A stretch of DNA of 64,000 bases from Caballeronia sp. GAFFF1 (GCF_023630705.1 NZ_JALQEM010000025.1:184234-248233), one strand, 5' to 3'; counted from the first letter of the stretch, positions 26,475-35,634 are shown. Notes: a model not told the origin generated them from the sequence alone. Numbers and translations: made by a program.

Positions 26475-26762
26475 TCAACGGCCGGTCGAGCCGCCCGTGC
26501 ACGGCCCGCCGATCAGCCCGCGGGACGACGCACCGCCCGATTTCTCCGATGCCCCGCCCTTGCGCCGATGCCGGTTTTCGAACCAGCCCATTCCGAGGAC
26601 CGCCAGCGAGCCGCCCGGCAGCAGGAACACGATCAGATAAAGCGCGAGCTTCCACGAATTCAACTTCGGCGGGACGAAGTGACGGGAAGCACTGGCGATC
26701 GTGCTGCTGACTTGGCCGATGCGTCGGCTGGCGGTGCGGGCGGTCTCTGCGAAGCGGGTCAT
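26475..26762 (-). CDS. Small conserved-looking membrane protein
   Basis: 95 aa. Basic amphipathic N-terminus, then FVPPKLNSWKLALYLIVFLLPGG with one clear membrane helix (about 40-58), and a short Gly/Ser/Arg-rich tail. I do not recognise a named family. Support for a real gene: it lies 85 bp downstream of a very good minus-strand promoter (TTGAAA-17-TATTAT) within the MarR operator region, and upstream of the outer-membrane factor on the same strand. It may be a small efflux accessory protein (inference). Confidence 0.65.
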   Translation of the reverse strand: MTRFAETARTASRRIGQVSSTIASASRHFVPPKLNSWKLALYLIVFLLPGGSLAVLGMGWFENRHRRKGGASEKSGGASSRGLIGGPCTGGSTGR

Positions 26763-26843
26763 TTACGGTCTCTTCAGGCGTCGTTCGAACGACGCAGCTG
26801 GGATCAAAACATGGTCTCGGGCGGCGCATGAAGCGCATAACTC

Positions 26844-26888
26844 GTTGCATAGAATAATATTGACTATGCAACTACTTTTCAAGATACT
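26844..26888. promoter_or_regulatory. Divergent promoters inside a perfect inverted repeat (MarR operator)
   Basis: Inverted repeat GTTGCATAG-N11-CTATGCAAC at 26844-26852 and 26864-26872. Plus promoter: -35 TTGACT (26860-26865), 17 bp, -10 GATACT (26883-26888), reading into marR. Minus promoter: -35 TTGAAA (26882-26877), 17 bp, -10 TATTAT (26859-26854), reading into the small membrane protein and efflux channel. A dimer on the repeat would block both. Confidence 0.75.
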
Positions 26889-26945
26889 GGCGATTGCTTT
26901 TTACCGAACTGTTGTTTCGCGGCACCCCGCGCCGACGTCAACCGC

Positions 26946-27440
26946 ATGGATAGCGAACCGCTCTACGATCCCGCCACGATCCGCCTCGAAACGAGCCTCG
27001 GCTATCACCTCGCGAAGGCTCGCAATGTGTTGGTCGCGCGCACGGACGAGGCGCTGAAGCCGCTCGATCTCACGTCGCAGCAAATCGGCGTCATCCTTTC
27101 GCTGGCGTCGGGGCGGGCCCGTACGCCGCTCGAACTGTCGCGAGAAATGTCGTATGACAGCGGGTCGATGACGCGCATGCTCGACAGGCTGGAAAAGAAA
27201 GGCTTCGTCAGCCGCACGCGCAGCGACGCGGACCGGCGCATTGTCGAACTCACGTTGACTGGGCGGGGGCAAGACGCCGCCGCGCGGCTGCCGGCCATTG
27301 GCGCGGCGGTGCTCAACCAGCAACTGCACGGTTTCAGCCGCGCCGAACTGGATTCGCTGATCGCCATGCTGGCACGCATCATCGGCAATTCGCCGGCAGA
27401 CGGTAGCGCCTGCGGGCTCGACGAGTCCGACGGCGAATAG
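26946..27440 (+). CDS. MarR-family repressor of the efflux locus
   Basis: 164 aa, normal MarR length. LTSQQIGVILSLASGRARTPLELSREMSYDSGSMTRMLDRLEKKGFVSR is the winged-helix with recognition helix, and RSDADRRIVELTLTGRG is the wing. The adjacent perfect inverted repeat overlapping both divergent promoters makes it a likely repressor of itself, the MFS pump and the opposite unit, probably relieved by a toxic aromatic ligand as for EmrR/MprA (family knowledge plus inference). The MFS gene follows after 99 bp. Confidence 0.92.
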   Translation: MDSEPLYDPATIRLETSLGYHLAKARNVLVARTDEALKPLDLTSQQIGVILSLASGRARTPLELSREMSYDSGSMTRMLDRLEKKGFVSRTRSDADRRIVELTLTGRGQDAAARLPAIGAAVLNQQLHGFSRAELDSLIAMLARIIGNSPADGSACGLDESDGE

Positions 27441-27539
27441 AGCGATTCATCGACTTTTGACTGGCACTTGTTGCCCTATTCACTGTCTGGGCAGAGAATG
27501 CCGCGACACGCATCATCCACGCGCTGGAGCACAAGAACA

Positions 27540-29099
27540 ATGTCAACAACCGCCACGACCGCGCCTAGTCCCGCCGCTCCGGCTCCCTTGACCGGCGGTA
27601 TCCTCGCCTTGCTGACGATGGGTCTCGCGCTCGGCACGTTCATGGAAGTGCTCGATACGTCCATCGCCAACGTCGCTGTGCCGACCATCTCCGGCAGCCT
27701 CGGCGTCGCGACGAGCGAAGGCACCTGGGTCATTTCGTCGTATTCGGTTGCCTCCGCGATCGCGGTGCCGCTGACCGGTTGGCTCGCGCGGCGCGTCGGC
27801 GAGGTGAAGCTCTTCACCATTTCCGTGCTGCTGTTCTCGGTCGCCTCGGCGCTGTGCGGCTTTGCGCAGAACTTCGAGTCGCTGATAGCATTCCGGCTGC
27901 TGCAAGGTCTCGTCTCCGGCCCGATGGTCCCGCTTTCGCAAACCATCCTCATGCGCAGTTATCCGCCGGAAAAGCGCGGGCTCGCTCTTGGTCTGTGGGC
28001 GATGACCGTGATCGTCGCGCCGATCTTCGGCCCGGTGATGGGTGGCTACATCACCGACAACTACACGTGGCCGTGGATCTTCTATATCAACGTGCCGATC
28101 GGCGTGTTCTCGGCGGCTATCGCGTATTTCCTCCTGCGCGGCCATGAGACGAAGACGACGAATCAGCGCATCGACGGCGTCGGGCTCGCGCTGCTGGTGA
28201 TCGGCGTCGCGAGTCTGCAAATGATGCTCGACCTCGGCAAGGACCGCGACTGGTTCAATTCGAACTTCATCGTCGCGCTGGCGATCATCGCGGCCATCTC
28301 GCTCGCGTTCATGTTCGTCTGGGAGATCACGGAGAAAGAGCCGGTCATCGACTTGTCGCTCTTTCGCGACCGCAATTTCGCGATGGGCGTGCTTATCACG
28401 TCGCTCGGCTTTCTCGCGTTCTTCGGATCGGTCGTCGTGCTGCCGCTGTGGCTGCAAACCGTGCTCGGCTACACGCCCTGGCTCGCCGGACTCGCGACCG
28501 CGCCGGTCGGCATCCTCGCGCTGGTGCTTTCGCCGATGATCGGCCAAAACATGCATCGCATGAACCTGCGCGTCGTGGCGAGCTTCGCGTTTATCGTGTT
28601 CGCGTTCGTGTCGTACTGGAACTCGACGTTCACGCTCGACACGCCGTTCCACGACATCGTGTATCCGCGTCTGATTCAGGGCATCGGCGTGGCGTGCTTC
28701 TTCGTGCCGATGACGACGATCACGCTCTCCAGCGTCTCCGACGAAAGGCTGGCGGGCGCGGCGGGGCTATCGAATTTTCTGCGGACGCTGTCGGGCGCGA
28801 TCGGCACGGCGGTGAGCACCACGTTCTGGGAAAACGACATGATCCGGCATCACGCCGTGCTCACCGAATCGGTCACGCCGTACGCCCAGACGACCACCGC
28901 GTATTCCGATTTGCTGTCGGGCGTGGGCCTGTCGGGACAGGCGCTCACCGCGCAACTGGATCGCGTCGTGGCCGCCCAGGCGTACATGATGTCGACCAAC
29001 GACTTCTTCCGTATCTCGTTCTATGCGTTTCTGGTGCTCGCCGCGATGGTCTGGCTGACGCGTCCGCGCAAGGGCGCGTCGGCGTCGATGGGGCATTGA
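27540..29099 (+). CDS. DHA2 family multidrug efflux MFS transporter (EmrB/QacA type)
   Basis: 519 aa, 14 predicted membrane segments. GTFMEVLDTSIANVAVPTISG (motif D1), WVISSYSVASAIAVPLTGWLARRVGEVKLF (motif A) and RLLQGLVSGPMVPLSQ are characteristic of EmrB. Proton-driven export of hydrophobic drugs. Start chosen at the ATG preceded by GGAGC. EmrB normally needs a HlyD-type adaptor (EmrA) to reach the outer-membrane channel; none is encoded between marR and this gene, or elsewhere in the window. Confidence 0.93.
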   Translation: MSTTATTAPSPAAPAPLTGGILALLTMGLALGTFMEVLDTSIANVAVPTISGSLGVATSEGTWVISSYSVASAIAVPLTGWLARRVGEVKLFTISVLLFSVASALCGFAQNFESLIAFRLLQGLVSGPMVPLSQTILMRSYPPEKRGLALGLWAMTVIVAPIFGPVMGGYITDNYTWPWIFYINVPIGVFSAAIAYFLLRGHETKTTNQRIDGVGLALLVIGVASLQMMLDLGKDRDWFNSNFIVALAIIAAISLAFMFVWEITEKEPVIDLSLFRDRNFAMGVLITSLGFLAFFGSVVVLPLWLQTVLGYTPWLAGLATAPVGILALVLSPMIGQNMHRMNLRVVASFAFIVFAFVSYWNSTFTLDTPFHDIVYPRLIQGIGVACFFVPMTTITLSSVSDERLAGAAGLSNFLRTLSGAIGTAVSTTFWENDMIRHHAVLTESVTPYAQTTTAYSDLLSGVGLSGQALTAQLDRVVAAQAYMMSTNDFFRISFYAFLVLAAMVWLTRPRKGASASMGH

Positions 29100-29109
29100 C
29101 GCGCCGGCG

Positions 29110-29610
29110 TCACTGAATCGGCGTGACGGACTGCGCGGGCTGGCTGTCCAGATTAAGCGGCACCGACTGCATCTGCTGCGGCTGCTGAACGGCTTGCGGC
29201 GTCGCATTCACGGGCCGCGACGTGCCGTTGCGCACGAACTGCTTGAAGTCCGCGCCCGCCTGCCACGGATTCGGGTCGCATCCGAGCGGGCTGTCGCAAT
29301 GCGCCGCGAAGCCGATGGTCGCGGTGCCTTCGTTGCTCGGCGTCTTCGTGACCTGATACGCGAGCGCGCGCTTGCCGCTCGATGGACCGGCCGTCTGAAT
29401 CACCGAATCGGTGATGGCCTGCAACTTGTATTCGGAATGATTCGTCACCCAGACCTGAGCGCGCGCCCACCAGGCGTCGCATTCGAGCTTGCTCATGCAG
29501 GTGAGCGGCGCGGTGGCCTGTTCGATCGTCTGGCTGCTGACCTGCGTTTCGGCCGCGCACCCGGCGATCAAGGCCAGCGACGCGGCTGCGCTGATGAGTC
29601 GGTAGTTCAT
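29110..29610 (-). CDS. Putative lipoprotein, unknown function
   Basis: 166 aa. Signal sequence ending in lipobox LIAGC (about 14-18), then a small domain with paired cysteines (LTCMSKLECDAWW; HCDSPLGCDPNPW) and a Gln/Pro-rich tail. The start is the ATG at 29610, which gives a normal signal peptide. I do not recognise a named family. It converges on the MFS gene 10 bp away; the two tails face each other. Confidence 0.8.
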   Translation of the reverse strand: MNYRLISAAASLALIAGCAAETQVSSQTIEQATAPLTCMSKLECDAWWARAQVWVTNHSEYKLQAITDSVIQTAGPSSGKRALAYQVTKTPSNEGTATIGFAAHCDSPLGCDPNPWQAGADFKQFVRNGTSRPVNATPQAVQQPQQMQSVPLNLDSQPAQSVTPIQ

Positions 29611-29751
29611 CGCATTCCCGATAGTCGATAAAAAGCCGATTTTGGCCCGCACGCGCGTGCGCTGTTCGGCGCGTTTCCCTCTGTTGCAAAACGCGTCGTT
29701 TTTGCCGCTCGCGCCACGGCGCAGCAAGAAAAAAGTGCCCGTTATGCGCGC

Positions 29752-31371
29752 TTAAACACCGACGCTGTCGGGCTTGTAGTTCCCGTATGCGGCGATGAAC
29801 GCGTCGAACGGCTCGGTCTGCTCGCGTTCGATGGCGGCTTGTTCGGCCAGCGACTGCGCCGCGAGCGCTTCCATCTTGCGCTCTTCGTCAGGCGGCAGCG
29901 GGCGACGGCGGAAGTGGTCCGCGTGCTCGCGGCTGATATCGAACGCGAACTCGTCGAAGGACTGCTTCTTGTCGCGCATCATCTGAAGCACGCGCGCCGA
30001 CGGCGTCAACGAAGCATCCGCGATGCGCGGGCGCAGCGCCGTGAGTGCGCGCATGTGGTCGTCGTTGCCGGAAAGCGCGTCGAGCGTCCCCGCGACCGGC
30101 TCGATCGCATCGAACAATTCGTTCGCCCATTCCTGCATGGACACGTCCGCGCCGTCGCGACGCAGCGTGAGGCCCGGCTTGCGTCCTTCCTTCGTGATGG
30201 CGCTGAAGTTGTCGTTTGCCTCGATGCTGGCCTCGCGCGGCAACAGCGGGCTGTCTTCCAGTGCACAGTAAAGCAGATACGCATCCAGGAAACGCGCGGT
30301 CTCCAGTGCGATGCCAGCCGGCGCGAACGGATCGATATCCAGACAGCGCACTTCGATGTACTGCACGCCGCGCTCGGCCAGCGCGTGCAGCGGGCGCTCG
30401 CCGGAGCGCGTGACGCGCTTCGGGCGGATGGTCGAGTAGAACTCGTTTTCGATCTGCAGCACGTTCGTGTTGATCTGCACCCACTCGCCGTTGCGCTGCG
30501 TGCCGATGGCTTCGTACGGCGCGTACGGCTGGCTCACGGCTTTCGCGAGCACGTCGAGGTAAGCGTCCAGACGGTCGTAGCTCGGCAGCAGATCCGCCTG
30601 CGCCGGATTGTTCGTGTAGCCGAGATCGCTCATCCGCAGGCTGGTGGCATGCGGCAGATAGAACGTGTCGCTGCCGAAGGCTTCCAGTCGATGCGGCTTG
30701 CCTTCGACGAAGCGCTTGTTCAGCGCGGGCGACGCGCCGAACAGATACATCAAGAGCCAGCTCGTGCGGCGGAAATTGCGGATCAGCGCGAAGTAACGCT
30801 CCGAGCGGAAATCCTGCAACGACAGCGTGCTCGCCGGATCGAGCGCCTGCCACGCGCGCCACACGTTCTCGTCGAGCGAATAGTTGTAGTGAATGCCGGC
30901 GATGCATTGCATCGTGCGGCTGTAGCGCAGCGCGAGTCCGCGGCGATACACGTGCTTCAGCTTGCCGATGTTCGACGTGCCGTAATAGCCGAGCGGAATC
31001 TCGTTCTCGGGGGGCAACTCGTTTGGCATCGAGTGGTTCCACAGCAGCTCGTCGCCGAGATGCGCGTACGCGAAGCGATGGATAGCGTCGAGGCGCTCCA
31101 GCGCGCGCGCGGCGTCCGGCTCGGCGGGCGTGATGAGTTCGACGAGCGCTTCCGAGTAGTCCGTCGTGATCAACGGATGCGTGAGCGCCGAGCCGAACGA
31201 CCGCGGATGCGGCGTCATCGCGAGCTTGCCTTCGGACGTCACGCGCAGGCTTTCTTTTTCGATGCCGCGCAAGCCCTGGCGCAGGGCGTCGGCATGCGAG
31301 CCCGACGCGAGCGCGGCGAGCCTGCGCCGATACGCGCCGGCTGCGGAGTGAGCGGAATTCGTGTTTGCCAT
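29752..31371 (-). CDS. gshA: Glutamate-cysteine ligase (GCS1 type)
   Basis: 539 aa. First step of glutathione synthesis: ATP-dependent joining of Glu and Cys. GIEKESLRVTSEGKLAMTPHP, TTDYSEALVELITP, GIHYNYSLDENVW and YIEVRCLDIDPFAPAGI are landmarks of the E. coli-type enzyme. Start at 31371 removes a non-conserved upstream extension. Monocistronic: a short lipoprotein gene lies 140 bp downstream and ada is ~200 bp upstream on the same strand. It makes the YbdK-like gene at 4.9 kb dispensable for this step. Confidence 0.95.
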   Translation of the reverse strand: MANTNSAHSAAGAYRRRLAALASGSHADALRQGLRGIEKESLRVTSEGKLAMTPHPRSFGSALTHPLITTDYSEALVELITPAEPDAARALERLDAIHRFAYAHLGDELLWNHSMPNELPPENEIPLGYYGTSNIGKLKHVYRRGLALRYSRTMQCIAGIHYNYSLDENVWRAWQALDPASTLSLQDFRSERYFALIRNFRRTSWLLMYLFGASPALNKRFVEGKPHRLEAFGSDTFYLPHATSLRMSDLGYTNNPAQADLLPSYDRLDAYLDVLAKAVSQPYAPYEAIGTQRNGEWVQINTNVLQIENEFYSTIRPKRVTRSGERPLHALAERGVQYIEVRCLDIDPFAPAGIALETARFLDAYLLYCALEDSPLLPREASIEANDNFSAITKEGRKPGLTLRRDGADVSMQEWANELFDAIEPVAGTLDALSGNDDHMRALTALRPRIADASLTPSARVLQMMRDKKQSFDEFAFDISREHADHFRRRPLPPDEERKMEALAAQSLAEQAAIEREQTEPFDAFIAAYGNYKPDSVGV

Positions 31372-31567
31372 TGAAGCGTTCTGCAAGGAGCGCACTGGAA
31401 CGCGCTCGGTCAAATTTTCGGGTAGCGGGCACTTTAACATCTCGGTGTTGCCCGTGCTTGGGGCGCCGATTGGCGCGGTTCGCAGCGCGATCGACGCGAA
31501 ACGCCGTTGCAATGAAAAAGCGCCCGCGCGTCGTTCGACGCCGGGCGCTTCGACCGAAATCCGGCTC

Positions 31568-32650
31568 TCAGGCGACCTTTCCGGCTTCGCTATGCGCGCG
31601 CTCGGTGTCGAGCAACGCTTCCTTGCGCGACAGTCCCCAGCGATAGCCCGCGATCGCGCCGTCCTTGCCGATCACGCGATGGCACGGAATCGCCAGCGCC
31701 ACCGGATTCGACGCGCATGCGCTCGCGACGGCCCGCACCGCGCCCGGCGAACCGACCGACGCGGCGATGTCCGTGTAGCTGCGCGTCTCGCCGTAGGGAA
31801 TGCGGCAGAGCGCGTCCCACACGCGCTGTTGAAACGCGGTCGCGCCGATGTCGAGCGGCAGATCGAAGCGCTCGCGCGAGCCGTGCAGATACGCGCGAAT
31901 CTGCGCGATGAACGGCTCCATGCGCGCGTCGTCCTGCATGCGCTCCGCGAGCGCGAAGTCGACCGCGAGTTGGTCGACGAGCGTGGCAGGATCATCGCCG
32001 AATGCGATCTTGCAGACGCCCTTGTCCGTCGCGGCGACGAGCACGGCGCCGAGCGGCGTGGCGGCGGTGGCATAACGCACGGTCAGCCCCGCGCCCTTGC
32101 GCCGATACGCGGAAGGCGTCATGCCCAGTTCCGCCGGCGCGGCCTCGTACATGCGCGACGGCGAACCGAAGCCCGCGTCCTGCGCCGCGCGCGTGACGTC
32201 GCGGCCGCGCTGCAACGCGTCGCGTAGCACGCCTGCCCGCCGCGCGGCCTGATACTGCCGCGGCGAAATGCCGACGATCCGCGAAAACAGCCTTTGCAGA
32301 TGGAACGGGCTGACATGCACGGCGTCGCTCAGTTGCGCGAGCGTCATGCGCTGCTGCGGATCGGCGTCGAGCACCTTGCACGCGCGCTCGACAATGGCGA
32401 GTTCGCGCGGCAGGCTCGTCGGCTGGCAACGCTTGCACGGGCGATAGCCTGCGGCTTCGGCTTCTTCGCTCGTCGTGAAGAAAAAGACGTTCTCCCGACG
32501 CGGCGCCCGCGACGCGCACGACGGCCGGCAGAACACGCCGGTCGTGCGCACGGCGAAGAAGAATGTGCCGTCGGCTTTGGCGTCGCGCTCGGCGACGGCT
32601 TGCCAGCGGCTTTCGTCGGTTTGATAGCGGGTGAATTCAGGGGCGTTCAT
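31568..32650 (-). CDS. ada: Ada: methylated-DNA repair protein and regulator of the adaptive response
   Basis: 360 aa. N-terminal Ada domain with zinc/acceptor cysteines C41, C45, C72, C75 (CRPSC; PCKRC), which takes methyl groups from phosphotriesters; AraC-type helix-turn-helix (about 85-180); then the O6-methylguanine methyltransferase domain with IPCHRV (acceptor C323). When methylated on the N-terminal cysteine it activates its own promoter. All key residues are present. Start at 32650 with GAGGTC before it; an upstream in-frame start is unlikely. Confidence 0.96.
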   Translation of the reverse strand: MNAPEFTRYQTDESRWQAVAERDAKADGTFFFAVRTTGVFCRPSCASRAPRRENVFFFTTSEEAEAAGYRPCKRCQPTSLPRELAIVERACKVLDADPQQRMTLAQLSDAVHVSPFHLQRLFSRIVGISPRQYQAARRAGVLRDALQRGRDVTRAAQDAGFGSPSRMYEAAPAELGMTPSAYRRKGAGLTVRYATAATPLGAVLVAATDKGVCKIAFGDDPATLVDQLAVDFALAERMQDDARMEPFIAQIRAYLHGSRERFDLPLDIGATAFQQRVWDALCRIPYGETRSYTDIAASVGSPGAVRAVASACASNPVALAIPCHRVIGKDGAIAGYRWGLSRKEALLDTERAHSEAGKVA

Positions 32651-32813
32651 GATGACCTCGGCGGCTTTTGGGTACGCGTCCAATGTAAAGCCGTGCCGGT
32701 GAGGTTACGCGCCGTTCCTTGCTCTGTCATTTTCCCCGAGTCCAGCGTTGCAACAAAAAGTGACGCGCAGATACCACACTTCGGCGCCATAGGGGTTTTT
32801 ACTAAAATTTCTA

Positions 32814-32842
32814 TTGCGTCGCATCAACCCGCTGTGTATTAT
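32814..32842 (+). promoter_or_regulatory. Promoter of the candidate small RNA
   Basis: -35 TTGCGT (32814-32819), 17-bp spacer, -10 TATTAT (32837-32842), on the plus strand in the gap between two minus-strand genes. It predicts a transcript starting about 32849. Confidence 0.6.
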
Positions 32843-32848
32843 TGGAAC

Positions 32849-32909
32849 TGTCTCCTCCATGTCTCCTCCTGATATGGATTCAGCCCGCCGACTAGGCGGG
32901 CTTTTTTTT
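32849..32909 (+). ncRNA. Candidate small RNA with two CTCCTCC (anti-Shine-Dalgarno) motifs
   Basis: About 61 nt from a good promoter to a strong terminator (stem AGCCCGCC/GGCGGGCT at 32882-32889 and 32895-32902, then eight T). The unpaired 5' part has CTCCTCC twice (32852-32858 and 32863-32869), complementary to GGAG/GGAGG ribosome-binding sites. No start codon with a usable frame. It sits between ada and hslU on the opposite strand, tail-to-tail with the hslU terminator. Likely an Hfq-type regulator that blocks translation of several mRNAs (inference). Confidence 0.6.
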
Positions 32910-32928
32910 GCCTCTCGCGCAGCACGCG

Positions 32929-32956
32929 CAAAAAAACCGGGCGCGAAGGCCCGGTT
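32929..32956 (-). terminator. Rho-independent terminator of hslVU
   Basis: Read on minus: AACCGGGC/GCCCGGTT stem (32935-32942 with 32949-32956) followed by a T-tract of about eight, 19 bp past the hslU stop. Confidence 0.85.
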
Positions 32957-32974
32957 CTCTCTAGTCGGCGCGAC

Positions 32975-34312
32975 TTACAGCACGTAGCGCGACAAATCCT
33001 CGTCTTCTGCGACATCGCCCAATGCGCGATCCACGTACGCCGCGTCGATCTTCACCGGCTGGCCCGCGTGATTCCCCGCCGCGAACGACACTTCCTCCAG
33101 CAGCTTTTCGATCACCGTATAGAGCCGCCGCGCGCCGATGTTCTCGGTCTTCTCGTTCACGGAGAACGCAATTTCGGCCAAACGCCGGATACCGTCATCG
33201 GCGAAATCCAGTTCCACGTCTTCGGTGGCGAGCAGCGCCTTGTACTGCTTGACGAGACTCGCATCGGTCGAATTCAGGATCGACTCGAAATCGCCCACGG
33301 ACAGCGAATCCAGCTCGACGCGAATCGGGAAACGCCCCTGCAATTCGGGAATCAGATCGCTCGGCTTCGCGAGATGAAACGCGCCGCTCGCGATGAACAG
33401 AATGTGATCCGTCTTGATCATCCCGTACTTCGTGTTGATGGTCGTGCCTTCAACGAGCGGCAGCAAGTCGCGCTGCACGCCCGCCCGCGAGACTTCCGCC
33501 CCGCCGACTTCGCTGCGCGACGCGATCTTGTCGATCTCGTCCAGAAACACGATGCCGTTCTGCTCGACGTTCTGCACCGCCTTCGTCTTGACCTCTTCGT
33601 CGTTGAGCAGTTTGCCGGCTTCCTCGTCGGTCAGCAGCTTCAGCGCCTCCTTCACCTTCACCTTGCGGCGCGTCTTCTTGCCGCCGCCGATATTCGCGAA
33701 CATCGAGCGAATCTGCTCGGTCATGTCTTCCATGCCCGGCGGCCCCATGATGTCCATGCCGACTTGCGGCAGCTCGACGTCCAGTTCGATTTCCTTGTCG
33801 TCCAGCGCGCCTTCGCGCAGGCGCTTGCGGAACGTCTGGCGCGTGGTGTTATCGCCTTCGCTGGTCGACTCCGCCGCGCCGAAGCCCACCGGGCGCGCGC
33901 TCGGCAGCAGGATATCCAGAATGCGGTCTTCCGCGCGATCTTCCGCCTTGGTGCGCACCTTCTTCATTTCCGCCTCGCGCGTCTGCTTGACGGAAATTTC
34001 GATCAGATCGCGCACGATGCTGTCGACATCGCGGCCCACGTAGCCGACTTCGGTGAACTTCGTCGCCTCGATCTTGATGAACGGCGCGTCCGCGAGCTTC
34101 GCGAGACGCCGCGCGATTTCGGTCTTGCCGACGCCCGTCGGCCCGATCATCAGAATGTTCTTCGGCGTGATTTCCTGGCGCAGCGGCTCGGCGACCTGCT
34201 GGCGACGCCAGCGGTTGCGCAGCGCGACGGCAACCGCCTTCTTTGCGCGCCCCTGGCCGATGATGTGTTTGTCGAGTTCCGAGACGATTTCGGAGGGAGT
34301 CATGGTGGTCAT
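32975..34312 (-). CDS. hslU: ATP-dependent protease ATPase subunit HslU
   Basis: 445 aa AAA+ unfoldase. [17 protein letters not shown]-terminus, P-loop GPTGVGKT (57-64), [18 protein letters not shown] pore loop (GYVG), the I-domain insert, Walker [11 protein letters not shown], sensor segment, and C-terminal tail ending SRYVL that docks on HslV. It unfolds substrates for HslV in the cytoplasm. ATG at 34312 has AAGGAAC upstream; 12 bp separate it from hslV, so they form an operon. Confidence 0.98.
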   Translation of the reverse strand: MTTMTPSEIVSELDKHIIGQGRAKKAVAVALRNRWRRQQVAEPLRQEITPKNILMIGPTGVGKTEIARRLAKLADAPFIKIEATKFTEVGYVGRDVDSIVRDLIEISVKQTREAEMKKVRTKAEDRAEDRILDILLPSARPVGFGAAESTSEGDNTTRQTFRKRLREGALDDKEIELDVELPQVGMDIMGPPGMEDMTEQIRSMFANIGGGKKTRRKVKVKEALKLLTDEEAGKLLNDEEVKTKAVQNVEQNGIVFLDEIDKIASRSEVGGAEVSRAGVQRDLLPLVEGTTINTKYGMIKTDHILFIASGAFHLAKPSDLIPELQGRFPIRVELDSLSVGDFESILNSTDASLVKQYKALLATEDVELDFADDGIRRLAEIAFSVNEKTENIGARRLYTVIEKLLEEVSFAAGNHAGQPVKIDAAYVDRALGDVAEDEDLSRYVL

Positions 34313-34324
34313 CGCTGGGTTCCT

Positions 34325-34861
34325 TTATTCGATCGTCTCGATGACGCGATTGTGATTGGTATAGATGCACATGTCGCCGGCGATGGTCAGCGCCTTTTCG
34401 ACGATTTCGCGCGGCGAAAGCTCGGTGTTTTCCGCGAGCGCCTGCGCGGCGGCTTGCGCATACGCGCCGCCGGAGCCGATCGCGCAGATGCCGTTTTCGG
34501 GATCGAGCACGTCGCCGTTGCCGGTGATCACGAGCGTGGCTTGCGCGTCGGCCGCGATTAGCATGGCTTCGAGACGGCGCAGCATGCGGTCGGTGCGCCA
34601 GTCTTTCGCCAGTTCGACGGCGGCGCGCGTCAGATTGCCCTGATGCTTCTCCAGCTTCGCTTCAAAGCGATCCAGCAGCGAGAACGCGTCGGCCGTGCCG
34701 CCGGCGAAGCCGACCAGCACCTTGCCGCCATAGATGCGGCGCACTTTCTTGGCGCCGCCCTTCATGACGATGTTGCCGAGCGTCACCTGACCATCGCCGC
34801 CCAACGCGACTTTGCCGCCGCGTCGCACGGAGACGATGGTCGTGCCGTGAAATTGTTCCAT
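34325..34861 (-). CDS. hslV: ATP-dependent protease peptidase subunit HslV
   Basis: 178 aa. A six-residue propeptide MEQFHG is removed to expose Thr7 (TTIVSVRR) as N-terminal nucleophile; [25 protein letters not shown] and [12 protein letters not shown] complete the proteasome-beta fold. It forms two hexameric rings capped by HslU. AAGGAACG lies before the start. A sigma-32 promoter would be expected upstream, but I could not identify one with confidence. Confidence 0.98.
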   Translation of the reverse strand: MEQFHGTTIVSVRRGGKVALGGDGQVTLGNIVMKGGAKKVRRIYGGKVLVGFAGGTADAFSLLDRFEAKLEKHQGNLTRAAVELAKDWRTDRMLRRLEAMLIAADAQATLVITGNGDVLDPENGICAIGSGGAYAQAAAQALAENTELSPREIVEKALTIAGDMCIYTNHNRVIETIE

Positions 34862-35217
34862 GTGCGTTCCTTAAGAAAACCAGAAGAACGCGGGCGGCTT
34901 GCGATCAGTGACGAGCCGCCACGCAGTCGAGAATTCGATGGAGTGCACGGCGCGGGGTTCCGCCTGGCCGGAAGGCTCGGAGCGTACGGCGCCGCGCGCG
35001 CGCCTTCGCGATGAGCGGGCGCGTTCGGAGCAGTTTAGGGCGCGGCCTGAATTATCAAGGTGTGGGTTGTTTGGACGCCCGAAAAGCAAAAGGCACACGC
35101 TAATGGTGTGCCTTTCGTGTGCCTTTTTCGGGTGTCAGCGCCCGACTTCGCGGATTTTCGCGGCGGCGCGTTCCCCGTTGCGGGCGGACCCGCACCGTTC
35201 GCCGCGCGGTTGCCGCT
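34862..35217. other. Intergenic region between hslV and dksA
   Basis: 356 bp. It carries the hslV promoter region (no clear hexamers seen) and, at 35081-35128, the dksA terminator with a duplicated arm. No gene visible. Confidence 0.5.
35081..35128 (-). terminator. Rho-independent terminator of dksA, with a duplicated arm
   Basis: Stem AAAGGCACAC (35089-35098) pairs with GTGTGCCTTT (35106-35115); a second copy of the right arm, GTGTGCCTTTTT, lies at 35117-35128. Read on minus the stem is followed by TTTTGCTTTTC. The second copy would also let it end plus-strand transcripts. Confidence 0.75.
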
Positions 35218-35634
35218 TCAGTCGCCGAAGAGTTTCTGGCGCAGTTCGCGGCGCTCTTGCGCTTCGAGCGAGAGCGTGGCCGTGGGGCGCGCGAGCAGAC
35301 GCGGAATGCCGATCGGCTCGCCGGTTTCTTCGCACCAGCCGTAGTCGCCGGATTCGATGCGCGCGAGCGATTGCTGCACCTTCTTCAGGAGCTTGCGTTC
35401 GCGGTCGCGCGTGCGCAGTTCCAGTGCATGCTCTTCTTCGATGGTCGCGCGGTCCGCCGGGTCCGGCACGATCACCGTTTCCCGCAGGTTTTCCGTCGTC
35501 TGGCCGGCATTCTTGAGAATGTCCGCTTGCAACTGCTCGAGCCGGTTCTTGAAGAAGGCGAGTTGTTCCTCGTTCATGTAGTCCTTCTCGCTCATCTTCA
35601 GGATTTCGGCTTCGGTCAAGAGTTTCGTTGTCAT
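35218..35634 (-). CDS. dksA: RNA polymerase-binding regulator DksA (cysteine-poor type)
   Basis: 138 aa. Long N-terminal coiled coil with the acidic tip DPADRA (58-63) that enters the RNA polymerase secondary channel and, with ppGpp, shifts transcription at rRNA and amino-acid promoters; C-terminal globular domain GDYGWCEETGEPIGIPRLLARPTATLS. Of the four zinc cysteines only C101 remains (others are T, S and A), so it should fold without zinc. It lies next to a COG0523 GTPase gene, a pairing known from zinc-limitation loci. Own terminator at 35081-35128. Confidence 0.95.
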   Translation of the reverse strand: MTTKLLTEAEILKMSEKDYMNEEQLAFFKNRLEQLQADILKNAGQTTENLRETVIVPDPADRATIEEEHALELRTRDRERKLLKKVQQSLARIESGDYGWCEETGEPIGIPRLLARPTATLSLEAQERRELRQKLFGD

